Source: Rheinheimera sediminis
Lineage (GTDB): Bacteria; Pseudomonadota; Gammaproteobacteria; Enterobacterales; Alteromonadaceae
Length of the DNA: 64,000 nucleotides
Assembly (NCBI RefSeq): GCF_004005375.1
Contig: NZ_RZUF01000012.1
Span: 62,001-126,000 of the forward strand
Direction of reading: 5' to 3'
How positions within the stretch are numbered: position 1 is the stretch's first letter; every line of letters begins with the position of its first letter. Shown one piece after another: positions 44,748-54,508 of this stretch. Made by a program: the position numbers and the translations under genes. Under the pieces are notes generated by a model that saw nothing but the letters and a program-made list of their open reading frames with translations, had not been told where the DNA came from and did not search any database.

Positions 44748-45533
44748 TTAACTCAGCGCGCGGCCCAGTAAGGAAAAATAGCCCAGCCAGTGCTGAGCCA
44801 ACACTGACGATAAAGCTTGTTCCGGATACAAGCCTGCTTTCGCTGCTTTGCTTTTTAAGGTGCCGCTGACCAAAAAGCTATTTTTAAGCTGCTGCTGTTG
44901 CAACATATGCTCAAAAGCACGCGCAGCCAATTCTTCCGGTTTGGCGTAATAATAAATGCCATGGCTTTGGTCGAAGGCGGCGGAAGTTTTAACGTAGCTA
45001 TTAGGTTCAGTGCCAGTGGCAGATAAAAACAAGGCAGCAAAACTTTGATCCAAATAGGTATTGAGCGGGTGAGGGGACACTGTGGCATTGTTGAGCCAGC
45101 TTGAACTGGCAAAAGCTGTAGTGGGTAGTTCATCGGTAAATAATTTGCTGCAAATATAATGGTCAAAGGCATGAAACCACTCATGCGCTAAGCTGCCACC
45201 ACCGGCATTTTTAGCCAGCGCCAGTAAGCGACCCTGCGGCTGATAAAAAGCGCAGCTACCTTGCTGGCCACCAATACCAAAATTCAGACTAAGGCTTTGA
45301 TTCAGCGAAATCACCTTTTCTGGCACCTGTAGGAGCAGCATCAGGTCGGATAAAGTGTCAAAAAACAAGTTAGCCGCCAATTGTTGTTCTGCTGCTGTGA
45401 CCCAACGGCCTATTTTAATACTTTGGAAACCAAAGACTTTTACTATGTCCAAAAAGCTGACATCAGCACCGGATCTGTGTTGTGGGCCGTTACGAAAATA
45501 AGCCTGCTGTATGCGAGGTACTAAATCGGTCAT
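44748..45533 (-). CDS. CLCA_X family protein, metallopeptidase-like (HEWFH)
   Basis: The 261-residue protein has a zincin motif HEWFH (H117, E118, H121) followed by AFD, and a later KPEELAARAFEHML stretch that could give the third ligand. I recall this arrangement from proteins named CLCA_X and from the LPD1 domain of phage and plasmid polyvalent proteins. There is no signal peptide. The target is unknown. The nearby small gene at 44397-44654 is on the same strand. The family name is from memory; the zincin motif is directly visible. Confidence 0.7.
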   Translation of the reverse strand: MTDLVPRIQQAYFRNGPQHRSGADVSFLDIVKVFGFQSIKIGRWVTAAEQQLAANLFFDTLSDLMLLLQVPEKVISLNQSLSLNFGIGGQQGSCAFYQPQGRLLALAKNAGGGSLAHEWFHAFDHYICSKLFTDELPTTAFASSSWLNNATVSPHPLNTYLDQSFAALFLSATGTEPNSYVKTSAAFDQSHGIYYYAKPEELAARAFEHMLQQQQLKNSFLVSGTLKSKAAKAGLYPEQALSSVLAQHWLGYFSLLGRALS

Positions 45534-45680
45534 AGGGTAACTGGTTCAAATTTAAACATTTTTTGAGTGCTTATGCTGGGAAAACCAAGTTTAGGTCGTA
45601 TACTGACAAGCGGTATAGTGGTTTTCAATACAACTTGATGGCTTTTCTGTACCAAAGCCCATTATCAAAGAGTGATTTTT

Positions 45681-46982
45681 ATGTCCCTGCTAGAGAATTT
45701 ACTGATTATGTTACTGTTGATCAGTGCCAGCGCTTTCTTTTCTATGTCTGAAATAGCTTTAGCTGCTTCCCGTAAAATCCGCTTAAAACAGCTGGCCTCA
45801 GACGGTGAACCCCGTGCTGCGTTAGTGCTGCAATTACAGTCAAACCCTGGTAGTTTTTTTACCATAGCTCAAATTGGCCTGAATGCTGTGGCGATATTAG
45901 GCGGTATTTTAGGTGAAGCGGCTTTTACTCCTTATATTTTAACCCTGCTGAATTTAATTTTCGAACATCCGGCGAATGAGAGTATTGCCTTCAGTTTGTC
46001 AGTGTTTTTTGTCACTGCTCTGTTTATTTTGTTTGCCGACTTGATGCCCAAACGCCTGGCGATGTTAGCGCCTGAAAAGGTTGCTATATCAGTGGTCAAT
46101 CTGGTGTTGTTGATGCTGGTTATTTTTAAACCTCTGGTCTGGTTATTTAATAGTTTGGCTAATCTGGTGTTTAAGCTGTTTAACGTGCCCACTCAGCGAG
46201 TCGATCAAATTACGCCAGAAGATATAGTGGCCATGATGGATGAAGGTGCTCAGGCAGGTGTCTTGCAGCAGCAAGAACGAACTTTGCTGGAAAACGTGTT
46301 TGATATGGATTCCCGCACTGTGACCTCCGCCATGACAGCACGCGAAAGCTTGATTTACTTTAATTTAAAAGAAACGGCAGATAGCATTAAAAACAAGATT
46401 GCCGAACATCCGCACGCCAAATTTATTGTTTGTGATGACAGCCTGGATAAAGTAGTGGGTTATGTCGACAGTCGGGACATCTTGATGCAGGTGTTGCATC
46501 AACAGCCTATTAATTTACTGAAAGAAGGCATGATCCACACCCCTTTGATCGTACCTGATTCGTTGTCCCTATACGAAGTATTGGCGCATTTTAAGTCCAG
46601 TGGTATCGACTTTGCTGTAGTGCTGAATGAATATGCTTTAACCGTTGGTATGGTGACGTTGAAAGATGTGATGAGCATTGTGATGGGTGAGCTGGTGAAT
46701 TCAGACGAAGAGCAAATAGTGCAACGTGACGAGGCGTCCTGGTTGGTGGAGGGCTTAACGCCACTGGATGATGTGATGCGGGTCTTTGATATCGACACTT
46801 TCCCTGATGACGAAAATTACGAAACTATTGCTGGTTTTATGATGTATATGCTGCGGAAAATTCCAAAGCGCACCGACTTTGTGGTTTATCAGGGCTACAA
46901 ATTTGAAGTGGTAGACATCGACAGCTACAAAATTGACCAGTTGCTGGTGACTAAAGTCAAAGTGGCAGAGCAAGGCGAGTAG
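45681..46982 (+). CDS. Membrane protein of the CNNM/CBS/CorC family, PaeA (YtfL)-like
   Basis: The 433-residue protein closely follows E. coli YtfL, renamed PaeA as a polyamine export protein. It has a DUF21/CNNM membrane domain (about 1-190, SAFFSMSEIALAASRKIRLK, split by a helix end), two CBS motifs (about 205-330, SAMTARESLIYF; VGYVDSRDIL), and a C-terminal CorC_HlyC domain (about 345-430). I use the ATG at 45681; an in-frame GTG at 45672 gives only three more residues. The polyamine role is by homology. A TTGGGGTCAGGCC motif lies directly after its stop. Confidence 0.85.
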   Translation: MSLLENLLIMLLLISASAFFSMSEIALAASRKIRLKQLASDGEPRAALVLQLQSNPGSFFTIAQIGLNAVAILGGILGEAAFTPYILTLLNLIFEHPANESIAFSLSVFFVTALFILFADLMPKRLAMLAPEKVAISVVNLVLLMLVIFKPLVWLFNSLANLVFKLFNVPTQRVDQITPEDIVAMMDEGAQAGVLQQQERTLLENVFDMDSRTVTSAMTARESLIYFNLKETADSIKNKIAEHPHAKFIVCDDSLDKVVGYVDSRDILMQVLHQQPINLLKEGMIHTPLIVPDSLSLYEVLAHFKSSGIDFAVVLNEYALTVGMVTLKDVMSIVMGELVNSDEEQIVQRDEASWLVEGLTPLDDVMRVFDIDTFPDDENYETIAGFMMYMLRKIPKRTDFVVYQGYKFEVVDIDSYKIDQLLVTKVKVAEQGE

Positions 46983-46984
46983 TT

Positions 46985-46997
46985 TTGGGGTCAGGCC
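46985..46997 (+). repeat. Solitary TTGGGGTCAGGCC motif after a stop codon
   Basis: This 13-base motif is identical to the base of the long hairpin after cysS (15131-15143 on the minus strand). Here no pairing arm follows. It starts 2 bases after the stop of the PaeA-like gene, so the placement is similar. Confidence 0.6.
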
Positions 46998-47105
46998 AAT
47001 AGTCGTTTGAGTTAAAGCAAAGTAAATTTCTGCTTATTCGCTGTATACTTAGCCATCTGTGATGAGCCAGAACTTCTGACTCGGCGTTGTTGATGATTGA
47101 AAGCC

Positions 47106-48287
47106 ATGATTGAGAAAAAAACACCTGCTTTTTACGCTGCCAGTTTTGCGCTTTGTCTGGCTGCAGTCTTTGTGTTTGCCAACCTGCATCTGTTGCAACC
47201 GCTTTTACCGCTGTTAAGTCGTGAGTTTCAATTGACGCCACTGCAAACCAGCTGGAGTTACGCTATAGGTACGCTGGCTTTAGGCTTGTCTTTACTGGTT
47301 TATGGCGCTTTATCGGATGCTTATGGCCGTCGTACTTTATTGCTCTGCAGTCTGGGCGGTATGGCGCTCAGTACGCTGGCTCTGACTCAGGTCGAGTCTT
47401 ATCAGTCGCTTTTAATACTGCGTGCTTTGCAGGGGTTTTGTTTAGGCGGCTTGCCTGCTATTGCTATAGCTTACATGGGCGAGGAGTTCAGTAAAACCGC
47501 TATGGTAGTGGCTGTTGGCTATTATATCAGTGCGAATTCACTCGGCGGTATCAGCGGGCGGCTGTTGTCCGGCTGGTTTGCAGAAATGAATCACTGGCAA
47601 TGGGTATTCTGGCCTATGGGGCTTGGTAGCGCACTGTGCACCTATTTGGTCTGGCGTTATCTGCCCAAATCCAGTTATTTTCAAAAACAGCCGTTTCAAC
47701 TGAAACAGGCAATGGCAGACAATTGGTTTCATTTGCGCCAGAAGGTATTGTTACTGACCTACCTGATTGGTGGATTAAACTTCTTTGTTTTTTTAAATCA
47801 GTACACTTTTGTGGCATTCCGGCTGGCAGATCCGCCTTACCTGTTGTCCAGCGGTTGGATAGGTTTGTTGTTTGTCACCTATCTGACTGGCACCGTTGGT
47901 TCAGCTTTGTCAGGTAAAGTCGGGCAGAATATTCATCCTGCTCTGGGGATGATGCTGGGCATACTCATTATGATGCTGGGTACTGTTATCACTCTGCTTC
48001 AAGGCTTGCCCTGGATTGTCGCAGGCTTTTTTATCAGTGCTTTTGGATTTTTCCTTTGCCACTCTCTCGCCAGCAGTTGGGTGAATCAGCAGGCACAGAA
48101 GGCCAAAGCCAGTGCCAGCGCTTTGTATTTGGTGTTTTATTATCTGGGTGCGAGTTCGGGAGGCTTGTATTTGTCGCCGTTCTGGCAGCACTGGGGCTGG
48201 AACGGGGTAGTGCTTGGGTCAGTACTGATGTTTGGCTTAACTTTGCTGCTTAGCTTTTTTTTGTACCGCCAACCTCTTAACCGATGA
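47106..48287 (+). CDS. MFS transporter (YnfM-like)
   Basis: The 393-residue protein has about 12 membrane helices and the MFS motif A between helices 2 and 3 (GALSDAYGRRTLL). A short cytoplasmic start and a central loop (about residues 195-212) match the 12-TM drug:H+ antiporter type. The substrate is unknown. The start could be a TTG at 47097; I prefer the ATG at 47106. Its neighbours give no clue to the substrate. Confidence 0.85.
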   Translation: MIEKKTPAFYAASFALCLAAVFVFANLHLLQPLLPLLSREFQLTPLQTSWSYAIGTLALGLSLLVYGALSDAYGRRTLLLCSLGGMALSTLALTQVESYQSLLILRALQGFCLGGLPAIAIAYMGEEFSKTAMVVAVGYYISANSLGGISGRLLSGWFAEMNHWQWVFWPMGLGSALCTYLVWRYLPKSSYFQKQPFQLKQAMADNWFHLRQKVLLLTYLIGGLNFFVFLNQYTFVAFRLADPPYLLSSGWIGLLFVTYLTGTVGSALSGKVGQNIHPALGMMLGILIMMLGTVITLLQGLPWIVAGFFISAFGFFLCHSLASSWVNQQAQKAKASASALYLVFYYLGASSGGLYLSPFWQHWGWNGVVLGSVLMFGLTLLLSFFLYRQPLNR

Positions 48288-48368
48288 GTTACTGCTCTGG
48301 CTATAGTTGTGCTTCAGCTCCAACACCAGTAAGCTGGGGACTGAAACAGGTTACATAGGAACCAATAG

Positions 48369-49454
48369 ATGAACTCACTAACCCTGATGGCTGGCGTGAT
48401 AATGTTTTGTATCAGCAGCCTGCAACAGGCTGTGGCTGAAGAAGTACTGCAACAGCGTTTTTCTGATGCGCCTGCCCAGTTTAAATCAGCGCAGCAGTTA
48501 CCGCGTATCACTATTGAAGGTCATCAGTTCGTCAAACCAGACGGCAGCGTTTTTGTATTCCGGGGCCTGGCTTTGGCTGATCCTGCGTCCCTGGACGAAC
48601 GCGGGCAGTGGGGCCGCGGCTATTTTGAAAAAGCCAAAGAGTGGAATGCCAACGTAGTGCGAATTCCTGTGCATCCGCAAGCCTGGCGCACCAAGGGGGA
48701 ACAAGACTATTTACGCTACCTGGATGATGCTGTGCGCTGGTCCTCGGAGCTTGGGCTCTATGTTATCATCGACTGGCATACGATAGGCAATATGCTCAAT
48801 GGCGTGTACCACAGAGCAGATTACATCACATCCAAAGAAGAAACCTTCAGATTCTGGTATCAAATTGCTAACAGATACAAAGGGAATCCGACCGTGGCTT
48901 TGTATGAGTTATACAACGAACCCACTAATGCCGGTGGCCAGATGGGACTGATGCCATGGTCAGATTACAAGCGGCTGATGGAGGAGTTGATTTATATGAT
49001 CCGCCAGATTGATGATGCTGCCATACCTTTGGTGGCGGGCTTTGACTGGGGTTATGATTTGTCTTATGTCAAAGACCAGCCCATAGCAGTTGATCGGGTC
49101 GCCTATGTGACTCACCCTTACCCACAAAAACGTTCTGGGCCTTGGCAGGAACAATGGCAGCAGGATTGGGGTTATGTTGCCGAACGTTACCCTGTGATTG
49201 CTACTGAATTTGGTTTTATGTCCGCTGATGGGGCTGGCGCGCATGAGCCCGTGATTGGCGATGAAACTTATGGTAAAGCCATTATTGAGTTTTTTGAACA
49301 TCGCGGTATTTCATGGACGCCTTGGGTGTTTGATGTGCTGTGGACGCCAGCGCTGCTGGACGATTGGAATTATACGCCGAGCCGTCAGGGACTATTCTTT
49401 AAAGCTGAATTGCAGCGTTTAAATCAGCCACAAGATGCTGCTATGGCGCCCTGA
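48369..49454 (+). CDS. Secreted glycoside hydrolase family 5 enzyme
   Basis: The 361-residue protein has a signal peptide (1-23) and a single GH5 TIM barrel. The acid/base glutamate is E184 in YELYNEPT and the nucleophile E280 in IATEFGF; the preceding VVRIPVHP and IIDWHT motifs fit endoglucanase-type GH5. No carbohydrate-binding module is present. It likely cuts beta-1,4-glucan or mannan outside the cytoplasm. It lies downstream of the MFS gene (81-base gap). Export of a polysaccharide hydrolase fits a free-living aquatic bacterium. Confidence 0.88.
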   Translation: MNSLTLMAGVIMFCISSLQQAVAEEVLQQRFSDAPAQFKSAQQLPRITIEGHQFVKPDGSVFVFRGLALADPASLDERGQWGRGYFEKAKEWNANVVRIPVHPQAWRTKGEQDYLRYLDDAVRWSSELGLYVIIDWHTIGNMLNGVYHRADYITSKEETFRFWYQIANRYKGNPTVALYELYNEPTNAGGQMGLMPWSDYKRLMEELIYMIRQIDDAAIPLVAGFDWGYDLSYVKDQPIAVDRVAYVTHPYPQKRSGPWQEQWQQDWGYVAERYPVIATEFGFMSADGAGAHEPVIGDETYGKAIIEFFEHRGISWTPWVFDVLWTPALLDDWNYTPSRQGLFFKAELQRLNQPQDAAMAP

Positions 49455-49906
49455 CTTTAGTCTAGGTGGCTGTAGCTTTCCAGACCCGGTTTAATGCAGC
49501 TTGTGCCAAAACTTTTCAGCTTTGGCATCAATAGCTGATTTCAGCAGAATTGTAGTTATCTAACCTGAACTCGGGATAAGCCGTGCCACTGAACTGACAT
49601 CTTTTCGCGCCTCTCTGCGTTGCTCCGTCTGGCTATAGCTTGCTGTGGCGTACGACAAAGCGCCTTGATATCAACAAAAATCTGTACATTCAGTCAGCAA
49701 AGACTTTGTTTGCTTGACGTAACAATGTTACTTCGTTGATTTAATTCATTAAATCGAAAAAAGTCGACACTCATTATCCCGAGTTCATATATTTAAAGAC
49801 AAAAGCTGCCCTGAGACAGGCAAAAAAACAAATAGGTTTGACGCTTACTTCTTTAATCTATGTTTTCAACCACCTGATAAAAATTCAGTTTACAACAGAA
49901 ATATCC
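49455..49906. other. Gene-free spacer containing a MITE-like element
   Basis: Between the GH5 gene and the pseudouridine synthase there are about 450 bases without a supportable gene. The centre is the MITE-like element listed separately. A weak hairpin (GCCCTG/CAGGC, about 49810-49823) might terminate the minus-strand gene. Confidence 0.5.
49566..49787. mobile_element. MITE-like element, long copy (222 bp)
   Basis: Perfect 14-base terminal inverted repeats, TGAACTCGGGATAA (49566-49579) and TTATCCCGAGTTCA (49774-49787), bound a 222-base non-coding segment. The repeats continue imperfectly inward. The last 67 bases align without gaps to the element at 57613-57679 with about seven mismatches. 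An internal palindrome GATTTAATTCATTAAATC is near the right end. No target duplication is obvious. Confidence 0.65.
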
Positions 49907-50605
49907 TCAGAACCCACTTGAGTTGCCGCACAAGCTAAGGGCCTGAAAACAACCTTCGGCTAAATCAGCCAGGCTAAATTGTGCAAGCTGCACCCGTTTA
50001 AGCTGCACTACTTTGAAGCCCTGACTGCGGCACATATAGCGGATTTGTCGGTTTAAACCTTGGGTCAGCACAATTTCAAAACTACAGTCGCTCAGGGGGG
50101 TTACACGACATGGTCGGGATTGATAACTGTGAGGGCCTACTGTCCAGCTAACGCCAGTTGCAAGCCGAGTCAATACCTCGCTCATCAGTGGTTTATCTAC
50201 TGTCACCTGGTAGGTTTTTTCGTGGTAGAAGTCAGGATGCAGCAAGCGTTGCGCCAGCTCACCGTCATTGGTCAGCAAGACTAAGCCACAAGAGTCTTTA
50301 TCCAGTCGGCCAACAGGAAAGAGTCGCATCGGAAAGTGCTGCAACAGATGATACAAGCTGTCGGTTTTGTCTGGATTGAGGTTGCAGTCAATGCCTACAG
50401 GCTTGTGGTAAAGCACATAGTGTTTTGTCGTGGTGGCATGGAAAGGTTGCTGATCGACCTGGATCTGGTCGTCAGCATCGACATGGTCAATATGATTGGC
50501 TGGGCGCTGATTCACCAACACCCGGCCTTCGTCAATCAGCCTTGAAGCGGCTCGTCTTGAACAAAGGCCATGGTCGGCCAGATATTTGGCTAAACGAATC
50601 TTCAT
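49907..50605 (-). CDS. Pseudouridine synthase, RsuA/RluF family
   Basis: The 232-residue protein has an N-terminal S4 RNA-binding domain (1-60, MKIRLAKYLADHGLCSRR) and a catalytic domain with the signature GRLDKDSCGLVLLTNDG, catalytic aspartate D102. It resembles RluF, which modifies 23S rRNA U2604 and a tRNA-Tyr uridine, more than RsuA or RluB, but the exact target is not certain. It lies 19 bases after the rhlE stop on the same strand, so the two are likely cotranscribed. Confidence 0.85.
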   Translation of the reverse strand: MKIRLAKYLADHGLCSRRAASRLIDEGRVLVNQRPANHIDHVDADDQIQVDQQPFHATTTKHYVLYHKPVGIDCNLNPDKTDSLYHLLQHFPMRLFPVGRLDKDSCGLVLLTNDGELAQRLLHPDFYHEKTYQVTVDKPLMSEVLTRLATGVSWTVGPHSYQSRPCRVTPLSDCSFEIVLTQGLNRQIRYMCRSQGFKVVQLKRVQLAQFSLADLAEGCFQALSLCGNSSGF

Positions 50606-50624
50606 CCGCTTTGACCACTATCTT

Positions 50625-52070
50625 TTAAGCTGTAGCTTTTGGCTTAGGTTTAAAGCGACGACGCTGACCATTGCCATTATTGTGTTCAGCAGCAGGAGTG
50701 GCCATATGACCAGCGGCCTGAGTCTGAATACCTGGTGTTTTTGGTGCTTCAAATCGGCGTGGTGGTTTTTGACCCTGGGCCGTTTTTTGCGCTTGGCCCT
50801 GTGTTTGACCAGACTTTTGCCCCGCGTGAGCTTGAGCTTTGTTGCCTGCATTTTTTGGCTTAGCGCCTTCAGCCGGAGCTTTACGCACAGGGCGAGGCGG
50901 GCGTGGTGCTTTGGCTATGGCCACCATGGCTTCTGGCAATGGATTTGGATTGATAGTCTGGCTTGGCAGCTTAATACCAATCAAACGTTCCACCAGTTTT
51001 AACTGCGGAATTTCATCCGGAGCAACAAAAGACACAGCTAAACCAGATTTACCAGCACGGCCAGTACGGCCTATACGGTGCACGTAATCAGCAGGTGAGC
51101 GTGGCAGAGCAAAGTTCACTACATAAGGCAGCTGGGAAATATCTATACCACGGGCTGCCACGTCTGTGGCGACCAGTACCCGCAGTTCATTGGCTTTGAA
51201 ATCGGCTAATGCCTTAGTTCGGGCATTCTGGCTTTTATTGCCATGCAATGCCGCAGAAGGAATACCTGCATAGGTCAGCTGTTCACTCAATCTGTTGGCT
51301 TCGTGTTTGGTTGGCATAAAGACCAACACCTGTTGCCAGTTGTTTTCGGTGATCAATTCACACAAAGCGGCCGTTTTCTGGCCTTTGTTCAGCAAATAAA
51401 CTTGCTGTTCAATTTTTTCGACAGTGGTGTTTTCCGGCGTGACCTGGATCATCAGAGGGTTTTGTAACAAGCCCTGAGTTAAGCCTTTAATTTCATTACT
51501 AAAGGTTGCAGAAAACAGCAGGTTTTGGCGAACTTTAGGCAACAGCGCCAGGATTTTTTTCAAATCACGGATAAAGCCCATATCCAGCATACGGTCGGCT
51601 TCGTCCAACACCAGCATTTGCACCTGGTCCAGCTTTAATGCGTTTTGGCCCAGTAAATCTAATAAACGACCCGGAGTGGCAGTTAAAATATCGACACCAC
51701 CACGCAGAGCCATCATTTGCGGGTTAATGCTAACACCACCAAACACCACATGGTGTTTGAGTTTAGGGCTTAATTCTTTGCCGTACTTTTGAATTTGTTC
51801 TTCAATCTGCGCCGCCAGTTCGCGGGTCGGCGTTAAAATCAGCGCTTTGACCGGACGAGGTTTCTGGATAGGTTGTGCTGATAAAATTTGCAGTATAGGT
51901 AAAACAAAGCTGGCAGTTTTGCCGGTGCCGGTTTGAGCGGCAGCCAACAGATCACGACGCTGTAACACAGCTGGAATGGCCTGTTGTTGAATAGGAGTAG
52001 GTTGGGTATAACCGGCCTGATGTACGGCCTCAACCAAAGCAGGGTTTAAACCCAAAGCAGAAAATGACAT
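50625..52070 (-). CDS. rhlE: DEAD-box RNA helicase RhlE
   Basis: The 481-residue protein has an N-terminal helicase core with Q-motif, Walker A AQTGTGKT (45-52), DEAD (156-159), SAT (FSATF) and [11 protein letters not shown] basic Gln/Ala/Pro-rich tail follows (about 375-481). This fits RhlE, which acts in ribosome assembly and RNA turnover. I use the ATG at 52070; an in-frame TTG four codons upstream is unlikely. It precedes an rRNA pseudouridine synthase gene, consistent with ribosome maturation. Confidence 0.9.
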   Translation of the reverse strand: MSFSALGLNPALVEAVHQAGYTQPTPIQQQAIPAVLQRRDLLAAAQTGTGKTASFVLPILQILSAQPIQKPRPVKALILTPTRELAAQIEEQIQKYGKELSPKLKHHVVFGGVSINPQMMALRGGVDILTATPGRLLDLLGQNALKLDQVQMLVLDEADRMLDMGFIRDLKKILALLPKVRQNLLFSATFSNEIKGLTQGLLQNPLMIQVTPENTTVEKIEQQVYLLNKGQKTAALCELITENNWQQVLVFMPTKHEANRLSEQLTYAGIPSAALHGNKSQNARTKALADFKANELRVLVATDVAARGIDISQLPYVVNFALPRSPADYVHRIGRTGRAGKSGLAVSFVAPDEIPQLKLVERLIGIKLPSQTINPNPLPEAMVAIAKAPRPPRPVRKAPAEGAKPKNAGNKAQAHAGQKSGQTQGQAQKTAQGQKPPRRFEAPKTPGIQTQAAGHMATPAAEHNNGNGQRRRFKPKPKATA

Positions 52071-52220
52071 TAAATTTCTCAAATAAAAGCGCGAACCCCA
52101 ATTGGCCCCCGCAAAAAGCCGCGCATTGTAACGGTAAAGCGCTGGCGCGACCAGCGCTATTGTCGGTTTTTTGTGCAGTTTGGCAAATTGAGTGCAATTA
52201 ACTCTGCAATGAGTCAGCCA

Positions 52221-53525
52221 TTAACCAAAGCGAAGCGAGGCCAACTTACTTAAGCCCATGGCAACTGAACCAAACTGATCACCACGGATCACTGGTACTC
52301 CGGGCAATAACTGCTGCAGCATCTGCTGAACGCCAGGCACTGCAGAAGCGCCACCTGTGACAAAAATACTGTCAGGTTTGACTCCGGCGCTTTCAACACA
52401 TTGCTGGATCAACTTACTAATGCCGGATAGTTCCTGATACAAAGCGTCCATCAGTTGCTGTTGCGACAGGTTTTGTAAAAGATCCTGGTCGATACGGTCC
52501 AGTATCACATCCACTGCGGCATGCTCAGTCAGTCCGATTTTGGCTTGCTCTGCTTTTTGATTCAGGTAGTAACTTAAATGCTGCTGATAGACCTGAATAA
52601 AGCGATTTAATAACAAAGGTTCAGCGGCTAAGTCTTTTAAATCCAGCAGTTCGTCATAGGTTTTTTCGGCATAAAACCTTTCCTGCGCATGGATATCGAT
52701 GATATTCACAGCGTCGCTAAACAAGGCGCCAGGCAAAGGTTTGCCATCCAGCGCCAGACTCTGGCGGCCAAAGAGTTTCATCAGGCCATAGATGGTGAGT
52801 TTTATATCCATATCCACACCGCCTATACGTTTGCCGCTGTGACCCAACAAATCGCTGCTGCGGTCAAACTTTTGGCTATGCTCTGGCCCTAAGCGGATCA
52901 GACTGATATCACTGGTACCGCCGCCAATGTCGACCACCAGCACCAGTTGTTCTTGTGTAAGATGTCGCTCGTATTCAATAGCAGCAGCCACAGGCTCGTA
53001 GGCAAAATCGACTTCTTTAAACCCAACCCGGCTTGCAGCCTGATTTAATATCGCTAAAGCCCGTTCATCGCCCAAGGCTAAATCTATGCCCTGAAAATGG
53101 ATAGGGCGGCCAATCAGCACCCGTTCAACCTGATGACCTAGTTTTTGTTCCGCACCTTGCTTGATTTGACCCAGTAATAAGGTTGCGACCTGGGTATAAA
53201 TCTCAGTTTGAGCTGGTGTCAGGCGACTACCTAACATCGACTTAGGTGAGCGGATAAAAACACCACCTAAAGGGTCCATGCTATAGCGCTCGTGCGCCGC
53301 TTTGCCAACCAGCACCTTACTGTTTTGCGCCAACAAACGAGTCAGACTGGCCGACAGGTAGGCATCTTCGTCTTCAGGATCACGTTGACGCTCTATATAC
53401 AAAGCAGAACTTAAATAACGGCTACCATCCTGCTCCAGCGCCAATAAATGCGGCTGTTGGTCCAGCATAAAACCAGCAGCACAGTTGGATGTGCCAAAAT
53501 CAACAGCAAGATAAGCAGCAGACAT
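52221..53525 (-). CDS. Hsp70 family protein (YegD-like)
   Basis: The 434-residue protein has the actin-fold ATPase of Hsp70: phosphate-1 loop AVDFGTSNCAAG (7-18), the phosphate-2 loop VDIGGGTSDISLI, and the adenosine motif VTGGASAVPGV. No peptide-binding domain follows, so it is not DnaK. E. coli YegD has the same layout; its role is unclear. It is monocistronic upstream of rhlE, with 150 bases between. Confidence 0.88.
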   Translation of the reverse strand: MSAAYLAVDFGTSNCAAGFMLDQQPHLLALEQDGSRYLSSALYIERQRDPEDEDAYLSASLTRLLAQNSKVLVGKAAHERYSMDPLGGVFIRSPKSMLGSRLTPAQTEIYTQVATLLLGQIKQGAEQKLGHQVERVLIGRPIHFQGIDLALGDERALAILNQAASRVGFKEVDFAYEPVAAAIEYERHLTQEQLVLVVDIGGGTSDISLIRLGPEHSQKFDRSSDLLGHSGKRIGGVDMDIKLTIYGLMKLFGRQSLALDGKPLPGALFSDAVNIIDIHAQERFYAEKTYDELLDLKDLAAEPLLLNRFIQVYQQHLSYYLNQKAEQAKIGLTEHAAVDVILDRIDQDLLQNLSQQQLMDALYQELSGISKLIQQCVESAGVKPDSIFVTGGASAVPGVQQMLQQLLPGVPVIRGDQFGSVAMGLSKLASLRFG

Positions 53526-53971
53526 AGGATCACCTGTCAGAAAAAAGGGCGGCGAGTATAGCTTTATTCGGCTGCTTTGCCCACGATTTTGGCTTTCTCT
53601 AAGGCGATATGAGGATGCTTTGCATAAACTACAGTTTTTGTTTCTAAAAAGTGGTCAATCATGGGCAAGTGATACTAAACGCTGTTTTCTAGTGATGAGA
53701 TGCTCTGGCCCTAAATTCAGAGTTTTCTATCAAGCTTAAGCTGTTTTGTTGAGTTTTTTCTGCAGTTGTCTTACCTGATAAAGTAAGACATAAGCTTGAG
53801 TCTGGGGGGGCTGGCATGCCAAACAAAATTTATATTAAAAATCAGTCACCCAGCTGTAGTATGTTTGACTAAATCTGGCAGGTCAGACGTTTTTTATTAT
53901 TGCATTTAAACCTTTTGGGCCTGTCTGTCCGACTAAGCAGATAACAGCAGAAATAAAACAACAGGAACGGG
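53526..53971. other. Regulatory spacer upstream of the ECF sigma operon
   Basis: 446 bases between divergent genes with no supportable coding region. Visible are a perfect 7-base inverted repeat GTCTTAC (53768-53774) with GTAAGAC (53783-53789), a palindrome TGGCATGCCA (53812-53821), and a G-run (53804-53810). ECF operons are often self-regulated, so the promoter probably lies here, but I could not identify a confident -35/-10 pair. Confidence 0.4.
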
Positions 53972-54508
53972 ATGTTGAGCTCTGAATGTCCGGAATATAA
54001 AGTCTTGCTTATGGATGAACTGGTGCGCTTATCACAGCAAGGCGACCTCGTGGCATTCAGACAGTTGTATCAGCAGTATTCTGGTCGGGTTTACGCAGTA
54101 TGTCTGCGCTTACTGGCAGACCGCGGCAAAGCCGAAGATGCTTGTCAGGACGTTTTTGTGAAGGTCTGGCAACAACTTCACTTGTTTCGTGGTGAAAGTA
54201 GTTTTAGTACCTGGTTGCATAGTATTGCAAGTCGAACGGCAATAGACTTATGGCGTCAGGATAAACTACTGCGACTGGCCACAGAGGAATTGCCTGAATT
54301 GGCTGGCACTGAGTTGGGCCAGAGTAGGGAGTTAGAGCAATTAATTTTACGTTTGCCTCATCAGGCAAGAGCTGTGTTTGTGTTGTTTGCTATAGAAGGC
54401 TATCAGCATCAGGAAATTGCAGAGTTATTAGGCATAGCCGAAGGCAGCTCTAAATCGCAATACCACAGAGCACGGCAGTTATTACGGGAGTGGTTAGATG
54501 AAAACTGA
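53972..54508 (+). CDS. ECF-type RNA polymerase sigma factor
   Basis: The 178-residue protein has sigma-70 region 2 (about 28-93, AEDACQDVFVKVWQQ; FSTWLHSIASRTAIDLWR) and region 4 (about 118-172, QARAVFVLFAIEGYQHQEIAELLGIAEGSSKSQ, split into helix-turn-helix parts). This is the minimal ECF layout. The ATG follows AGGAACGGG; an internal ATG at residue 14 is possible. It overlaps the next gene by 11 bases. The downstream membrane protein is a likely anti-sigma factor. Confidence 0.9.
   Translation: MLSSECPEYKVLLMDELVRLSQQGDLVAFRQLYQQYSGRVYAVCLRLLADRGKAEDACQDVFVKVWQQLHLFRGESSFSTWLHSIASRTAIDLWRQDKLLRLATEELPELAGTELGQSRELEQLILRLPHQARAVFVLFAIEGYQHQEIAELLGIAEGSSKSQYHRARQLLREWLDEN

Noticed and set aside
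46957-47241. A 94-codon minus-strand frame spanning the PaeA-like/MFS spacer
   Set aside because: It overlaps both real genes and reads through the solitary repeat motif. The composition is that of a chance frame.
49570-49700. A decayed transposase inside the MITE-like element
   Set aside because: The internal 130 bases have stops in all frames and are too short to show a transposase remnant.
51243-51467. Plus-strand frames inside rhlE
   Set aside because: They are shadows of the helicase gene, whose motifs are intact on the minus strand.
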